64,000 nt of DNA from Bradyrhizobium iriomotense (GCF_018129405.1 NZ_JAFCLP010000006.1:62001-126000); one strand, 5' to 3'. Shown: positions 42,422-58,430, counted from the first letter of the stretch. Numbers and translations are program-made. The notes: generated by a model not told the origin, from the letters alone.

Positions 42422-42492
42422 GTTTTTATCGCCGGCCCGCCTCTCAATCGTTTGTCCCCCTAGCGAATCCTCGCCATAAGGAGCACGACCCA

Positions 42493-43581
<1,089 letters not shown>

Positions 43582-43611
43582 GCCCTAACGCGGAAAAGTT
43601 TTCGCGAGGAG

Positions 43612-43662
43612 CGGGCACTGAGGACGTTGAGTTGCCGACGTCTTCGGTGCCCGTTTCGTTTT
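43612..43662 (+). terminator. intrinsic terminator of recA
   Basis: CGGGCACTGAGGACGT pairs with ACGTCTTCGGTGCCCG (16 bp with two wobbles), followed by TTTCGTTTT, 30 bp after the recA stop. Confidence 0.85.
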
Positions 43663-43686
43663 GGGTTGTCGTGATCGGGTAGTGCG

Positions 43687-44676
43687 ATGAAGCGTCTGAT
43701 CTTGACCAGCTCGTCCGGATTTGATCTCGCCAAATCGGGATTGACCGAAATTGTCGTGGCGTTCTCTTTTCGCTTTCAGTGGGGACCCTTGCCTTCACCT
43801 GAGATGCTCGCCGCCTATTTTTCGGCGCGTTCGGAGACACTTGGGCCAGGTGATCACTGGTCGGACTGGGGCATCCATTGGCCTCGCGTCGTCAGGGACG
43901 GTAAAGATCTGTCCTTTGTCGATTTTTGCGAACTGTACGACGTGATCGAACTATGGTTCGACCCGAGTCCGCAGGATCAGTTGCAGCTGATTTGGCTGCT
44001 CGATTACCTCAGCTCTCATTCGGGCCCGGCGCAAAAACTCAAATTGCGTTTGGTGACGGACGATTTGATCCTAATGAGAAGTGAAGAACTGAGACAGTCC
44101 GCATCGCATATTCCGGCCTTTGTTGTCACCCTACGGGAATTGGAGACTGCCAGAATGGCATGGCAGGCCTATCGCGCACCGACGCCTGAGGCGTGCGTCA
44201 AACTTCTTAGCAGTGATCTGAGCGCCTTGTTGATGCTGCGGCCAGCTTTGCTCAATCTGCTGGCAGAACTGCCGTCACCCTCGACAGGGCTTGGTGCGAC
44301 GGAAATGCGATTTCTGGAGCTTCTTTCCCGAGGGTTTGCGAACACGAATGCGTTGTTTCACCTGCGCTCGCAACGGCGCACATATGTGTTCGGAGAATTT
44401 GAGTTGGGCTCGTTGCTTGAGGGGCTCGCGCTCGGTCCGAGGCCAGCAGTGGCCGGCTTGGGCGACGAACTGCGCGCGATCGACCAAGGTAATCTCGGTG
44501 CTCGGCATGAAGTCTATCTCCGCAGCCGCCTTTCGCTGACCGAGTTCGGCAAAACTCTCTTGGCCCATCAGGAGGATTTCAGCCGCCACAACCCGATCGA
44601 TCGCTGGTGGGGCGGCACCCATCTGACCAACGATCGGCTGTGGCGGTATGGCCCTGGATTGACGAAGCCGTCGTGA
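43687..44676 (+). CDS. DUF1835-like protein, first of a tandem pair (329 aa)
   Basis: Soluble protein with the DUF1835-type block IELWFDPSPQDQLQLIWLLD (about residues 86-105), then AWQAYRAPTPEACVKLL, STGLGATEMRFLELL and the C-terminal signature HNPIDRWWGGTHLTNDRLWR. The next gene is a clear paralogue with all these blocks in the same order. The start follows the recA terminator by 24 bp, so it needs its own promoter. Base use is slightly less GC-rich than recA, a hint of transfer. Function unknown. Confidence 0.8.
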   Translation: MKRLILTSSSGFDLAKSGLTEIVVAFSFRFQWGPLPSPEMLAAYFSARSETLGPGDHWSDWGIHWPRVVRDGKDLSFVDFCELYDVIELWFDPSPQDQLQLIWLLDYLSSHSGPAQKLKLRLVTDDLILMRSEELRQSASHIPAFVVTLRELETARMAWQAYRAPTPEACVKLLSSDLSALLMLRPALLNLLAELPSPSTGLGATEMRFLELLSRGFANTNALFHLRSQRRTYVFGEFELGSLLEGLALGPRPAVAGLGDELRAIDQGNLGARHEVYLRSRLSLTEFGKTLLAHQEDFSRHNPIDRWWGGTHLTNDRLWRYGPGLTKPS

Positions 44677-44764
44677 GGTCATGGACATAACGCAGCTTGT
44701 TCAAACGACAGATTTGTCCGATGCCGACGCCATACAGCGCGCCGGCCTCATTTGAGAGGAAATC

Positions 44765-45739
44765 GTGTCACATTTGATCCTGGCAACGAACGATCGTGCG
44801 GAGGACACACTTCGCCAGTCCGGCGTTGCGAACGTCGCGCTCGGGTTCTATCCGCGTTTTGTCTGGAGAAAACTGCCTTCCGACGAGCAGCTTTTGATGG
44901 GGCTGGAGCGCCGATCGGAAAAGCACTGCAATCCAGGCGATCATTGGCTCGATGACGTTTGTCGCGGTGCGCTCGAGGGTTTCGGCACGCGCGATATTGG
45001 TTTCTTGGAGCTGTGCGAGAAGTTCGACTCGATTGAAATATGGGTTGATCCTCGGCCCAATGATCAGCTTGTGCTCGTCTGGCTGCTGGACCTGGTTCGC
45101 CCTTACAAGCAGATCACGACGAAGCTGAGCCTTGTGCATGCGGATGACATCGTTGCGAACTATGCGCCGGAGCATGTCGCAAAATGGAAGCTGCCGGCCT
45201 TCAAGGTGGCCGAGAACCATCTGGTGACGGCAAGCCATGCCTGGCGAGCCTATCGGGCTGAAACGCCGGAATCCTGTTTCGATCTGCTGATGACGGATCT
45301 GACCATCCTGCCGAGACTTCGATCGGCGCTGATTGCCGTGCTTGAAGAGCTTCCGGACAGCGTGACGGGACTCGGTGCCAGCGAAATGGATTTGCTGGAT
45401 TTCGTCAACGAAGGGCACACCGACCTGAGGCGCGTCTGCGAGGCGAGGTGGCTTCGCGACGTGTTCGATGAAGACGACGCGCGCGATGCCTTGCTCGAAC
45501 TGGGGGCGTATTCGGCGCCGCCAGTCTTGTTGGGCGATCCAGCGTTCGACAATGAGGACCGCTACTTCGGCAGGAGCGAGTGGAAGGTCACGCTGACTGA
45601 ACTCGGGCGTTCACTTGTAGCGCGCGAAGACGACATGTGGCGCCACAACCCGATCAAACGTTGGTGGGGCGGTACTGAACTGACCAACGAACGGCTCTGG
45701 CGCTGGGATCGCGAGACGCGCTCGCTGGTAGCGCCTTAG
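44765..45739 (+). CDS. DUF1835-like protein, second of a tandem pair (324 aa)
   Basis: GTG start after GAGAGGA. Same layout as the previous gene: IEIWVDPRPNDQLVLVWLLD, AWRAYRAETPESCFDLL, VTGLGASEMDLLDFV and HNPIKRWWGGTELTNERLWR. Clear but distant paralogue, so the duplication is old. A palindromic repeat follows. Function unknown; DUF1835 proteins are sometimes near regulators, but none is next to these. Confidence 0.8.
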   Translation: MSHLILATNDRAEDTLRQSGVANVALGFYPRFVWRKLPSDEQLLMGLERRSEKHCNPGDHWLDDVCRGALEGFGTRDIGFLELCEKFDSIEIWVDPRPNDQLVLVWLLDLVRPYKQITTKLSLVHADDIVANYAPEHVAKWKLPAFKVAENHLVTASHAWRAYRAETPESCFDLLMTDLTILPRLRSALIAVLEELPDSVTGLGASEMDLLDFVNEGHTDLRRVCEARWLRDVFDEDDARDALLELGAYSAPPVLLGDPAFDNEDRYFGRSEWKVTLTELGRSLVAREDDMWRHNPIKRWWGGTELTNERLWRWDRETRSLVAP

Positions 45740-45754
45740 ACAAGTGTTCAGTGC

Positions 45755-45847
45755 CGTAGGGTGGGCAAAGGCGCGTAAGCGCCGTGCCCACCATTTTTCA
45801 ACAAGCAAGAAAGGCGGTGGGCACGCTTACGCTTTGCCCACCCTACG
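45755..45847. repeat. palindromic repeat (CGTAGGGTGGGC family)
   Basis: CGTAGGGTGGGCAAAGGCGC runs in, inverted as GCTTTGCCCACCCTACG at the end, with a centre TTTTTCAACAAGCAAGAAAGG. It separates the DUF1835 pair from convergent gcvP. Confidence 0.85.
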
Positions 45848-45863
45848 AGACCTCCGTCGCGTC

Positions 45864-48731
<2,868 letters not shown>

Positions 48732-48759
48732 GGGTCCTCGCTTAGATTTCGCTGTCGCC

Positions 48760-48858
48760 GTCATGCCCCGCGAAGGCGGGGCATCCAGTACACGCAGGCG
48801 TCACGGCTTGAACCGAGAAGCTGCGGCGTACTGGATCGCCCGCCTGCGCGGGCGATGA
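48760..48858. repeat. palindromic repeat between gcvH and gcvP
   Basis: GTCATGCCCCGCGAAGGCGGGGCATCCAGTA is inverted as TACTGGATCGCCCGCCTGCGCGGGCGATGAC. Same family as 3381-3484 and 25277-25396. It falls inside the gcv operon, so it must be read through or gcvP has its own promoter. Confidence 0.85.
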
Positions 48859-48889
48859 CACCGAATGTGAGGTCAGAGTTCTCGTCATC

Positions 48890-49258
48890 TCACGCCGTAT
48901 GCGCCTTGTAGGCGGCTTCATCCATGAGGCCACCGAGCTCGCTTCTGTCGGCAATCTTGATCTTGAAGAACCAGGCCGCGCCTTGCGCATCCGAGTTCAC
49001 CAGCGCCGGCTCGGCGGCCAGCGCCTCGTTGGTCTCGACCACTTCGCCAGAGATCGGGGCGTAGACGTCGGAGGCCGCCTTCACGGACTCGACCACCGCT
49101 GCGGCTTCGGCCTTCTTCAAGCTGCGGCCGACCTTGGGCAATTCGACGAAGACGACGTCGCCGAGCTGCTGCTGCGCGTAGTCGGTGATGCCGACCGTGG
49201 CGGTGTCGCCGTCGATGGCGAGCCATTCATGGTCGGAAGTGTACAGCGTCGTGGTCAT
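48890..49258 (-). CDS. gcvH: glycine cleavage system H protein
   Basis: A 122-residue lipoyl carrier of the glycine cleavage complex. The lipoyl lysine is K60 in [30 protein letters not shown] and [20 protein letters not shown] are the usual flanking blocks. GAGGACTCCACA precedes the ATG. It lies 10 bp after gcvT in the same transcript. Confidence 0.97.
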   Translation of the reverse strand: MTTTLYTSDHEWLAIDGDTATVGITDYAQQQLGDVVFVELPKVGRSLKKAEAAAVVESVKAASDVYAPISGEVVETNEALAAEPALVNSDAQGAAWFFKIKIADRSELGGLMDEAAYKAHTA

Positions 49259-49268
49259 TGTGGAGTCC

Positions 49269-50414
49269 TCAGCGTTTGTAGGTGTTTTTCACGAAGGGCA
49301 TGGCGGCGACTGCGAGCGGCAGTCGCTGGCCGCGCACTTCGGCGAAGAGTTTTGTGCCGAGCGCGCTCAGGCTCACGGGCACGTAGCCCATCGCGACCGG
49401 CGCGCTCAGGCTCGGGCCGAATCCGCCCGAGGTGACCTTTCCGATCGGCTCGCCGCCCGCGCTGTCGGCAAACAGCAGCGCGCCCTCGCGCACCGGCGCG
49501 CGGCCCTCGGCCCGCAGGCCGACGCGGCGGCGGGATGCGCCGCCATCGAAGTGAGCAAGGATCTTCGCGGCGCCGGGAAAGCCGCCGGCACGGGCGCCGC
49601 CGCTGCGGCGGCTCTTCTGCACCGACCATTCCAGCGCCGCCTCGACCGGCGTGGTCTCTGTGTCGATGTCATGACCGTAGAGGCAGAGCCCGGCTTCCAG
49701 CCGCAGGCTGTCGCGGGCCCCGAGGCCAATCGGCAGCACGTCCGGATTGTCCAGCAGCATCTTGGCGAGGCGTTCGGCATCGCTGGCGGGAACCGAGATC
49801 TCAAAGCCGTCCTCGCCGGTGTAGCCGGAACGCGAGACGAAGCACTTGATGCCGGCGACCTCATGCGGGCCAGCATCCATGAACTTCATGGCCGGGGCCT
49901 CTGTACAGAATTTCGCCAGCACCGCTTCGGCCTTCGGGCCCTGCAGCGCGACCAGCGCGCGGTCGGCCAGCGAATCGATGATGCAGTCGTCGGACAGATT
50001 CGCACGCAGATGCGCCTCGTCCGCGTCCTTGCAGGCGGCGTTGACCACCAGGAACAGGTGATCGCCGAAATTGGCGACCATCAGATCGTCCAGAATGCCG
50101 CCCTCGGCATTGGTGAACTGGGCGTAGCGCTGCCGCCCCTCGGCGATCGCCACGATGTCCTGCGGCACCAGCCGTTCCAGCGCGCGGGCGGCGTCCTCGA
50201 TCCTCCCGGATTTCGGCCGGAGCGCGATCTGGCCCATGTGGGAGACGTCGAACAGGCCGGCTTGGGTGCGGGTATGAAGATGCTCCTTCAGCACGCCCGC
50301 GGGGTACTGCACGGGCATGTCATAGCCCGCGAACGGCACCATCTTGCCGCCCAGGGAGACATGAAGGCTGTGGAGGGGCGTTCGTTTCAGGGAGTCTTGG
50401 TTGTGCGCTAGCAT
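49269..50414 (-). CDS. gcvT: glycine cleavage system T protein (aminomethyltransferase)
   Basis: Transfers the one-carbon group from GcvH to tetrahydrofolate, releasing ammonia. The 381-residue protein starts [20 protein letters not shown] (longer in-frame start at 50477 would lie in the riboswitch). Family motifs: [37 protein letters not shown], the substrate Asp in [12 protein letters not shown], and [15 protein letters not shown]. Led by a tandem glycine riboswitch. Confidence 0.97.
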   Translation of the reverse strand: MLAHNQDSLKRTPLHSLHVSLGGKMVPFAGYDMPVQYPAGVLKEHLHTRTQAGLFDVSHMGQIALRPKSGRIEDAARALERLVPQDIVAIAEGRQRYAQFTNAEGGILDDLMVANFGDHLFLVVNAACKDADEAHLRANLSDDCIIDSLADRALVALQGPKAEAVLAKFCTEAPAMKFMDAGPHEVAGIKCFVSRSGYTGEDGFEISVPASDAERLAKMLLDNPDVLPIGLGARDSLRLEAGLCLYGHDIDTETTPVEAALEWSVQKSRRSGGARAGGFPGAAKILAHFDGGASRRRVGLRAEGRAPVREGALLFADSAGGEPIGKVTSGGFGPSLSAPVAMGYVPVSLSALGTKLFAEVRGQRLPLAVAAMPFVKNTYKR

Positions 50415-50473
50415 CTTAAGGGGCCCTCGGCGGTTCCCCGGGGACGATTCCCCGATGGACACCAGTCGAAGCC

Positions 50474-50647
50474 CCATCTGTCGCTGTGCCTGAGAGTATT
50501 ATCCCGTCGGCGGACGCAGTCCGGGTCTTAAGCCCGTCGGCGCCTCTTTCCAGATGCTGTCAAAGCCACGCGGTCCTTTTGCCTGAGAGTTTCCGGGGCG
50601 GTTGCTCCTTCGGCGCCGGCTGCCTAAAGCCGGTCTCTCCCGACGTG
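50474..50647 (-). promoter_or_regulatory. tandem glycine riboswitch of the gcv operon
   Basis: Two aptamers in series, read leftward. First: CGGGAGAGACC (about 50644) with the conserved CGCCGAAGGAGCAA and CTCTCAGGCAAAAGGACC. Second: GGAAAGAGGCGCCGACGGGC with CGCCGACGGGATAATACTCT and CAGGCACAGCGACAGA (to 50474). The gcvT start follows 60 bp downstream. Binding of glycine to such pairs turns on glycine cleavage genes. Confidence 0.95.
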
Positions 50648-50872
50648 GCCGTACGATACAGATGGGTAGAGACCACAGGGTAGCCAAGCCTGTCAACGCG
50701 CCTTCAGCGCCTTTCAACCGGATTGAGCGCCTGCGGCAACCCTCTGATCTCCTTGCACAGTTTCTGGACAGCGAAGCTGGCCTTGTCTAAAAGCGCTTTG
50801 GCCCGCAGATATCAGCCTTAATTTCCGGTTTGGACGGCGGCAGCGGGTCCAAGCACACCCGATTGGATGAAC

Positions 50873-53551
<2,679 letters not shown>

Positions 53552-53557
53552 ATCGCC

Positions 53558-54787
53558 ATGCGCCTCGTTCCGCGAGGACGTGGACTTGGCGATCCCGACT
53601 TACGGGATCGCCTCTACGAATTGCTGGAGCACGATCCCTTGGCCTATTCGGTCGGATCGCGCTTCATCCAGCTCATCATCGCCGTCATCGTGCTCAATGT
53701 GGCCGCGATGATCCTCGCCTCGGTGCCGGAGCTCGACGCGCGGTTCGACATGCTGTTCAGCGCGATCGCCGTCCTCGCCGTCATCGTGTTCGCGCTGGAA
53801 TATCTGGCGCGGCTGTGGACGGTGGCGGGGCACACCCAGCGCACAGGCTCAGCGCTGTCCGACCGGCTGTCCTATGCCTTCTCCGCGCTCGGCATCATCG
53901 ACCTCATGGCGTTCCTGCCGGCGGCGATCGTGCTCGCCACCGGCCGGCACGCGACGCTGGCCGGGCTCGGCGTGCTGCCGTTCTTCAAGCTGATCCGCTA
54001 TTCGCCGGCGATGCGCTCGCTGCTCGCCGCCGTGCATGCCGAGCGGCGCGCGCTGATCGGCTGCATCGTCATCTTGATCGGCGCGGTCTTGACCTTCGCC
54101 TCGCTGCTCTACGCCATCGAGCGCGACGTGCAGCCGGACAAGCTCGGCACCATCCCGCAGGCGATGTGGTGGGCGATCGTGACGCTCGGCACCGTCGGCT
54201 ATGGCGACGTCGTGCCGGTGACGCCGCTCGGCAAGTTCATCTCGACCTTCGCGATCATCAGCGGCTTCGCGATGATCGCGCTGCCGGTGGCGATCATCTC
54301 CTCCGCGTTCGCCGAAGAGGTGAAGCGGCGCGACTTCGTGGTGACCTGGGGTATGCTGGCGCGGGTGCCGCTGTTCTCGCATCTCTCCGCGTCCGAGATC
54401 GCCGACATCATGCGGCTCCTGCGCGCGCGCACCATCGAGCAGGGCGAGATCCTGGTGCGGCGAGGCGATGCCGCATCGTCGATGTATTTCATCACCGCGG
54501 GTGAGGTCGAGATCACGCTGCCGAGCCAGCAGGTGCGGCTTGCCGACGGCACCTTCTTCGGCGAGATCGCGCTGCTGCACAAGACCAAACGCAGCGGCAC
54601 GGTCACGGCGACGCGCAAGACGCGGCTGCTCGTGCTCGACGCCCAGGATTTTCACGCTTTGATCGAGCGCATGCCGACGCTGGCCGAGCACGTCCATACC
54701 ACCGCCAAGGCGCGGCTCGCCGACAGCGGCGATCTCGCGGCGGCAGAGCTGGCGCAGGCCCAACAGGAAGATGGCCCGCCTGCGTAG
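53558..54787 (+). CDS. cyclic-nucleotide-gated potassium channel (MloK1-like)
   Basis: A 409-residue channel with S1-S6 helices (about 35-255) and the selectivity filter T212-V-G-Y-G-D217. An S4-like segment (FFKLIRYSPAMRSLLAAVHA) has few charges, as in ligand-gated MloK1 of Mesorhizobium. The C-terminal cyclic-nucleotide domain (about 270-390) has the phosphate-binding motif FGEIALLHKTKRSGTVTA with the Arg that contacts cAMP. It starts 6 bp after alaS and may share its transcript. Confidence 0.93.
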   Translation: MRLVPRGRGLGDPDLRDRLYELLEHDPLAYSVGSRFIQLIIAVIVLNVAAMILASVPELDARFDMLFSAIAVLAVIVFALEYLARLWTVAGHTQRTGSALSDRLSYAFSALGIIDLMAFLPAAIVLATGRHATLAGLGVLPFFKLIRYSPAMRSLLAAVHAERRALIGCIVILIGAVLTFASLLYAIERDVQPDKLGTIPQAMWWAIVTLGTVGYGDVVPVTPLGKFISTFAIISGFAMIALPVAIISSAFAEEVKRRDFVVTWGMLARVPLFSHLSASEIADIMRLLRARTIEQGEILVRRGDAASSMYFITAGEVEITLPSQQVRLADGTFFGEIALLHKTKRSGTVTATRKTRLLVLDAQDFHALIERMPTLAEHVHTTAKARLADSGDLAAAELAQAQQEDGPPA

Positions 54788-54790
54788 CCG

Positions 54791-55075
54791 TTACGCGCCG
54801 TCGAGGAAGGGCGCGACGACCTCGCGCGTCTCCTTGCTGGGCACGACAGGCACGATCTCGAAGGTCATGCCATTGCCCTGGCAGTTCAACACCCATTCCT
54901 GCAGCAGGCGGGCGTCGTCGCATTCCATCAGCTGGAAGCAGCGGTCGAAATTCGGCTCGATCCAGCTGCCGTGATACTTCAGCCCTTCCGGAAACTTGAC
55001 GCCCTCGTCGCGCACGCGCCGGTAGACCGGGATGGGATCGCGATCCCTAAAGCGTTCGATCACCATGAAGAGCAT
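54791..55075 (-). CDS. DUF3303-family small protein (94 aa)
   Basis: MLFMVIERFRDRDPIPVYRR opens the family pattern, with YHGSWIEPNFDRCFQLMECD in the middle and FEIVPVVPSKETREVVAP at the end. Probably a dimeric ferredoxin-like alpha/beta-barrel; no activity known. It is convergent with the channel gene, and 5 bp from the DUF3455 gene on the same strand. Confidence 0.88.
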   Translation of the reverse strand: MLFMVIERFRDRDPIPVYRRVRDEGVKFPEGLKYHGSWIEPNFDRCFQLMECDDARLLQEWVLNCQGNGMTFEIVPVVPSKETREVVAPFLDGA

Positions 55076-55080
55076 CGCTC

Positions 55081-55584
55081 TCAGCCCTTCTTCAGGAAAA
55101 TGTAATCGGCCGAGTAGGGCGCACTCTTGAACTCACCGGCCTTGTCACACGCGCCGTCGAGCTTGCCGCCGTGGGTGTTGATACGCTGGACGGTGGTGAC
55201 CGGAGTGAGGGTGCCGCTGCCGCGGCGGGAGGCGACCTCCAGCTTCAGCCAGGGGATATCGGCCGCCGTGGCGCCCGGCGCGTTGCCGATGGCCTTGCCG
55301 ACGACGGCGCTGCTGTCGGCAAGCTCCCAGGTCGGCCCGGCATAGTGACGGCCGATGGTCTTGCCCTCGGAGAGCAGGGTGGCGACCGGCTCGCGGAAGG
55401 CCCAGGCGAGCTTGCCGTCCGTGCCCGCCTTGCACTCATAGACCTGCGCGCCCTCGGCGTGGAGGCTCACCACCACGCTCTCGCCAGGTGCGGCGATCGC
55501 GTCGGGAAGTGGGTCCGCGGCGACAGCCGGCCCGGCCATTGCGGCGAGCAGGAACAGGCTGGGGGCGGCAAGCTTGATGAACAT
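55081..55584 (-). CDS. exported DUF3455-family protein (167 aa)
   Basis: Signal peptide MFIKLAAPSLFLLAAMAGPA (cut after VAA). Family blocks GAQVYECKAGTDGKLAWAFR, KTIGRHYAGPTWELADSSAV and GATAADIPWLKLEVASRRGS are all present, and VQRINTHGGKLDGACDK gives the second Cys. DUF3455 proteins are periplasmic or secreted and uncharacterised. It starts 25 bp after the icd terminator and likely shares a transcript with the DUF3303 gene. Confidence 0.88.
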   Translation of the reverse strand: MFIKLAAPSLFLLAAMAGPAVAADPLPDAIAAPGESVVVSLHAEGAQVYECKAGTDGKLAWAFREPVATLLSEGKTIGRHYAGPTWELADSSAVVGKAIGNAPGATAADIPWLKLEVASRRGSGTLTPVTTVQRINTHGGKLDGACDKAGEFKSAPYSADYIFLKKG

Positions 55585-55608
55585 GGTCGCATCTCCGCAA
55601 AAGCTCTC

Positions 55609-55640
55609 AAAAAAACGGGCCGCGCTTGTCGCGCGGCCCG
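55609..55640 (-). terminator. intrinsic terminator of icd
   Basis: Read leftward, CGGGCCGCGC-GACAA-GCGCGGCCCG (10-bp perfect stem) then TTTTTTT. It lies 40 bp after the icd stop. Confidence 0.9.
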
Positions 55641-55679
55641 TGATGATGTCTGGCCCAGTCGGGCGAAATTGCGGTCGGC

Positions 55680-56894
55680 TTACGCCGCCATCGCCTTGAC
55701 GAGGTTCTCGGCGACCTTGTCGAGGAAGCCGGTGGTCGAGAGCCAGCGCTGGTCGGCGCCGACCAGGAGCGCGAGGTCCTTGGTCATGTAGCCAGCCTCG
55801 ACGGTGTCGACGCAGACCTTCTCCAGGGTCAAGGCGAACTTGGCGAGCTCGGCATTGTTGTCGAGCTTGGCGCGGTGCGACAGGCCACGGGTCCAGGCGA
55901 AGATCGACGCGATCGAGTTGGTCGAGGTCTCCTTGCCCTTCTGGTGCTCGCGGTAGTGGCGGGTCACCGTGCCGTGGGCGGCTTCGGCCTCGACGGTCTT
56001 GCCGTCGGGGGTGAGCAGCACCGAGGTCATCAGGCCGAGCGAGCCGTAGCCCTGCGCGACCGTGTCGGACTGCACGTCGCCGTCGTAGTTCTTACAGGCC
56101 CAGACATAGCCGCCGGACCATTTCAGCGCCGAGGCCACCATGTCGTCGATCAGGCGGTGCTCGTAGGTCAGGCCCTTGGCCTCGAACTCCTTCTTGAACT
56201 CGCGGTCGTAGATGTCCTGGAAGATGTCCTTGAAGCGGCCGTCATAGACTTTCAGAATCGTGTTCTTGGTCGAGAGATAGACCGGGTAGTTGCGCAGCAG
56301 GCCGTAATTGAGCGAGGCGCGGGCGAAGTCGATGATGGAGTCGTCGAGATTGTACATCTCCATGGCGACGCCGGCGCCCGGAGCCTTGAACACTTCCTTC
56401 TCGATCACGGTGCCGTCCTCGCCGACGAACTTCAGCGAGAGGGTGCCCTTGCCCGGGAACTTGATGTCGGTGGCACGGTACTGGTCGCCATAGGCATGGC
56501 GGCCGATGATGATGGGCTTGGTCCAGCCGGGAACGAGGCGCGGCACGTTCTTGCAGATGATCGGCTCGCGGAAGATGCAGCCGCCGAGGATGTTGCGGAT
56601 GGTGCCGTTCGGCGACTTCCACATCTGCTTGAGGTTGAACTCCTTCACCCGGGCCTCGTCCGGGGTGATGGTGGCGCACTTGACGCCGACGCCGACCTTC
56701 TTGATCGCCTCGGCGGCGTCGATGGTCACCTGATCGTTGGTGTGGTCGCGGTATTCCATGCCCAGGTCGAAATAGAGCAGCTCGACATCCAGGAACGGGT
56801 TGATCAGCTTGTCCTTGATGTACTGCCAGATGATCCGGGTCATCTCGTCGCCATCGAGTTCGACGACGGGATTGGATACCTTGATTTTTGCCAT
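55680..56894 (-). CDS. icd: NADP-dependent isocitrate dehydrogenase
   Basis: Citric-acid-cycle enzyme converting isocitrate to 2-oxoglutarate. The 404-residue protein starts [20 protein letters not shown] and resembles the eukaryote-type (type II) family: substrate motif [33 protein letters not shown], metal site [20 protein letters not shown] and NADP region [20 protein letters not shown]. The start at 56894 follows GAGGG; a longer frame is not supported. Own terminator. Confidence 0.98.
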   Translation of the reverse strand: MAKIKVSNPVVELDGDEMTRIIWQYIKDKLINPFLDVELLYFDLGMEYRDHTNDQVTIDAAEAIKKVGVGVKCATITPDEARVKEFNLKQMWKSPNGTIRNILGGCIFREPIICKNVPRLVPGWTKPIIIGRHAYGDQYRATDIKFPGKGTLSLKFVGEDGTVIEKEVFKAPGAGVAMEMYNLDDSIIDFARASLNYGLLRNYPVYLSTKNTILKVYDGRFKDIFQDIYDREFKKEFEAKGLTYEHRLIDDMVASALKWSGGYVWACKNYDGDVQSDTVAQGYGSLGLMTSVLLTPDGKTVEAEAAHGTVTRHYREHQKGKETSTNSIASIFAWTRGLSHRAKLDNNAELAKFALTLEKVCVDTVEAGYMTKDLALLVGADQRWLSTTGFLDKVAENLVKAMAA

Positions 56895-57222
56895 GATCGG
56901 GGAAGCCCTCTTGGGAACGGCGCCGGACGGCGCCAACGTGAATATCCGCCGCCTCTTAGCACCTGATAGCAGCGGGCGAAAGCCAAGTGATTATGCACTT
57001 TTAGCTCATCCAGCTTCCCCAGATGGGGAGCGGGGGGCGGGGCGGGGGTGAGGTTTCAAGCGAGATTCAAAAGTCGAATCCAACCCGTTATTTCCCTTGA
57101 GAATTTTGTCAGGACAGGCAAACGACAGACGGACAAGGGCGGGCCGGCCAGCGGCCGGCTTTGAATCAATTCCTGAGGCGGCCTTGCCAAGGCCTTGAGA
57201 CGAAGAGTGAAAGCGAAGCGAG

Positions 57223-58422
57223 ATGTCGGGGACTGACAAGAGCAAGACGGGCCTTTCCCTCGACGGTCCCATCGTCATCCTGGTCGAGCCGCAACTGGGG
57301 GAAAACATCGGCATGGCCGCGCGCGCCATGGGCAATTTCGCGCTTGGCGCCTTGCGCATCGTCAACCCCAGGGACGGCTGGCCCAATATCGCCGCCCAAC
57401 GCGCCGCGGCCGGCGCCGACCACATTCTGGAAAAGGTCGAATTGTTTGGCACGGTCGAGGAGGCGGTCGCCGACCTCGACCTCTTGTTCGCCACCACGGC
57501 TCGCCCCCACGACCAGGCCAAGCCCGTGGTCGGGCCGGAGGCCGCAGCCAGCGAGATTGCTGGGCACGTCGCGACCGGCGGCAAGGCCGGTATCCTGTTC
57601 GGCCGCGAGCGATGGGGCCTGACCAACGAGGAGGTCGGGCTCTCCAACCGCATCATCACCTTCCCGGTCAATCCGGGCTTTGCCTCGCTCAACCTCGCCC
57701 AGGCCGTGCTGCTGATCGGCTATGAATGGTTCAAGCTGGCGACATCAGGCGAACTGCCGCACGCCATGCCTGAACGGTCCGAGCGCGCCTCGCAGCACCA
57801 GATGCAGGCCTTCTTCGACAATCTCGTGCGCGAGCTCGACAAGGTGGAGTTCCTGCGGCCCGCCGAGAAGCGCGACACCATGCTGGTCAACCTGCGCAAC
57901 ATCTTCAGCCGGATGGAGCCGACCAAGCAGGACATGCACACCCTCCATGGCGTCGTCATGGCGATCGCGGAGGGGCGCAAGGGCCCGGCCAAGGGCGGCG
58001 TGCTCGACGGCGAGCAGGCCACGCGCCTGCGCGCGCTACTGGCCGAGCACGGCCAGGGCGGCGGCGCGCCCGACAGCGGCTCGACCGTGCGCGGGCTCGC
58101 CCGGCTGCTCCGCCGCAACCCGACCGACGCCGAGCGCCTGCTCTGGCAGGCCCTGACCCGCGACCGCCGCTTCGCCGGTCAATTCAAGCGCCAGACGCCT
58201 GTGGGGCGGCACATCCCGGACTTCGTCTCGTTCCCGCACCGGATCGCGATCGAGCTGGTCAACCCGGGCGAGGGGGAAGCCATCGCCGCCGACCGCGCGT
58301 CGCGGCGGGCGTGGCTGGAGGCGCGGGATTATCGGGTGCTGGAGATCCGCGCCGCGGACGTGGAGCGTGATCTCGAGGCGGAGCTGGTGCGGCTCCAGGG
58401 GATGCTCGAGCAGAGCGCGTAG
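57223..58422 (+). CDS. trmJ: TrmJ-like rRNA/tRNA methyltransferase fused to a DUF559-type domain
   Basis: Residues about 1-270 form a SpoU/TrmJ 2'-O-methyltransferase: VEPQLGENIGMAARAMGNFA, LFGRERWGLTNEEVGLSN and NPGFASLNLAQAVLLIGYEW (the knotted SAM site). TrmJ methylates position 32 of tRNA. Residues about 285-399 form a second domain of the DUF559 / Vsr-like nuclease family: TDAERLLWQALTRDRRFAGQ, FKRQTPVGRHIPDFVSF, then ASRRAWLEARDYRVLEIRAA. The usual ExDGxxH nuclease motif is degraded here (IELVNPGEGE), so cutting activity is doubtful. Two domains in one frame, no frameshift seen. Confidence 0.88.
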   Translation: MSGTDKSKTGLSLDGPIVILVEPQLGENIGMAARAMGNFALGALRIVNPRDGWPNIAAQRAAAGADHILEKVELFGTVEEAVADLDLLFATTARPHDQAKPVVGPEAAASEIAGHVATGGKAGILFGRERWGLTNEEVGLSNRIITFPVNPGFASLNLAQAVLLIGYEWFKLATSGELPHAMPERSERASQHQMQAFFDNLVRELDKVEFLRPAEKRDTMLVNLRNIFSRMEPTKQDMHTLHGVVMAIAEGRKGPAKGGVLDGEQATRLRALLAEHGQGGGAPDSGSTVRGLARLLRRNPTDAERLLWQALTRDRRFAGQFKRQTPVGRHIPDFVSFPHRIAIELVNPGEGEAIAADRASRRAWLEARDYRVLEIRAADVERDLEAELVRLQGMLEQSA

Positions 58423-58430
58423 GGTTCGAA

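Larger units (their letters stand above)
41844..42492. other. gene-free, repeat-rich interval upstream of recA
   Basis: No gene with a supported start lies here. It holds repeat copies 2 and 3 of the CAAATACGGACAGT family, an ATGAAAGAGGCCGCC hairpin (42068-42098), a GGCCCC-AACT-GGGGGCC hairpin (42116-42132), two LexA-like boxes and the recA promoter. A 14-codon frame (ending at 42069, after AAGGAGATTT) looks like the end of a lost gene. Confidence 0.6.

Noticed and set aside
44681-44755. 24-codon frame MDITQLVQTTDLSDADAIQR and on, between the DUF1835-like genes
   Set aside because: Ribosome site too close to the start and no recognisable features; may be chance or a leader peptide.
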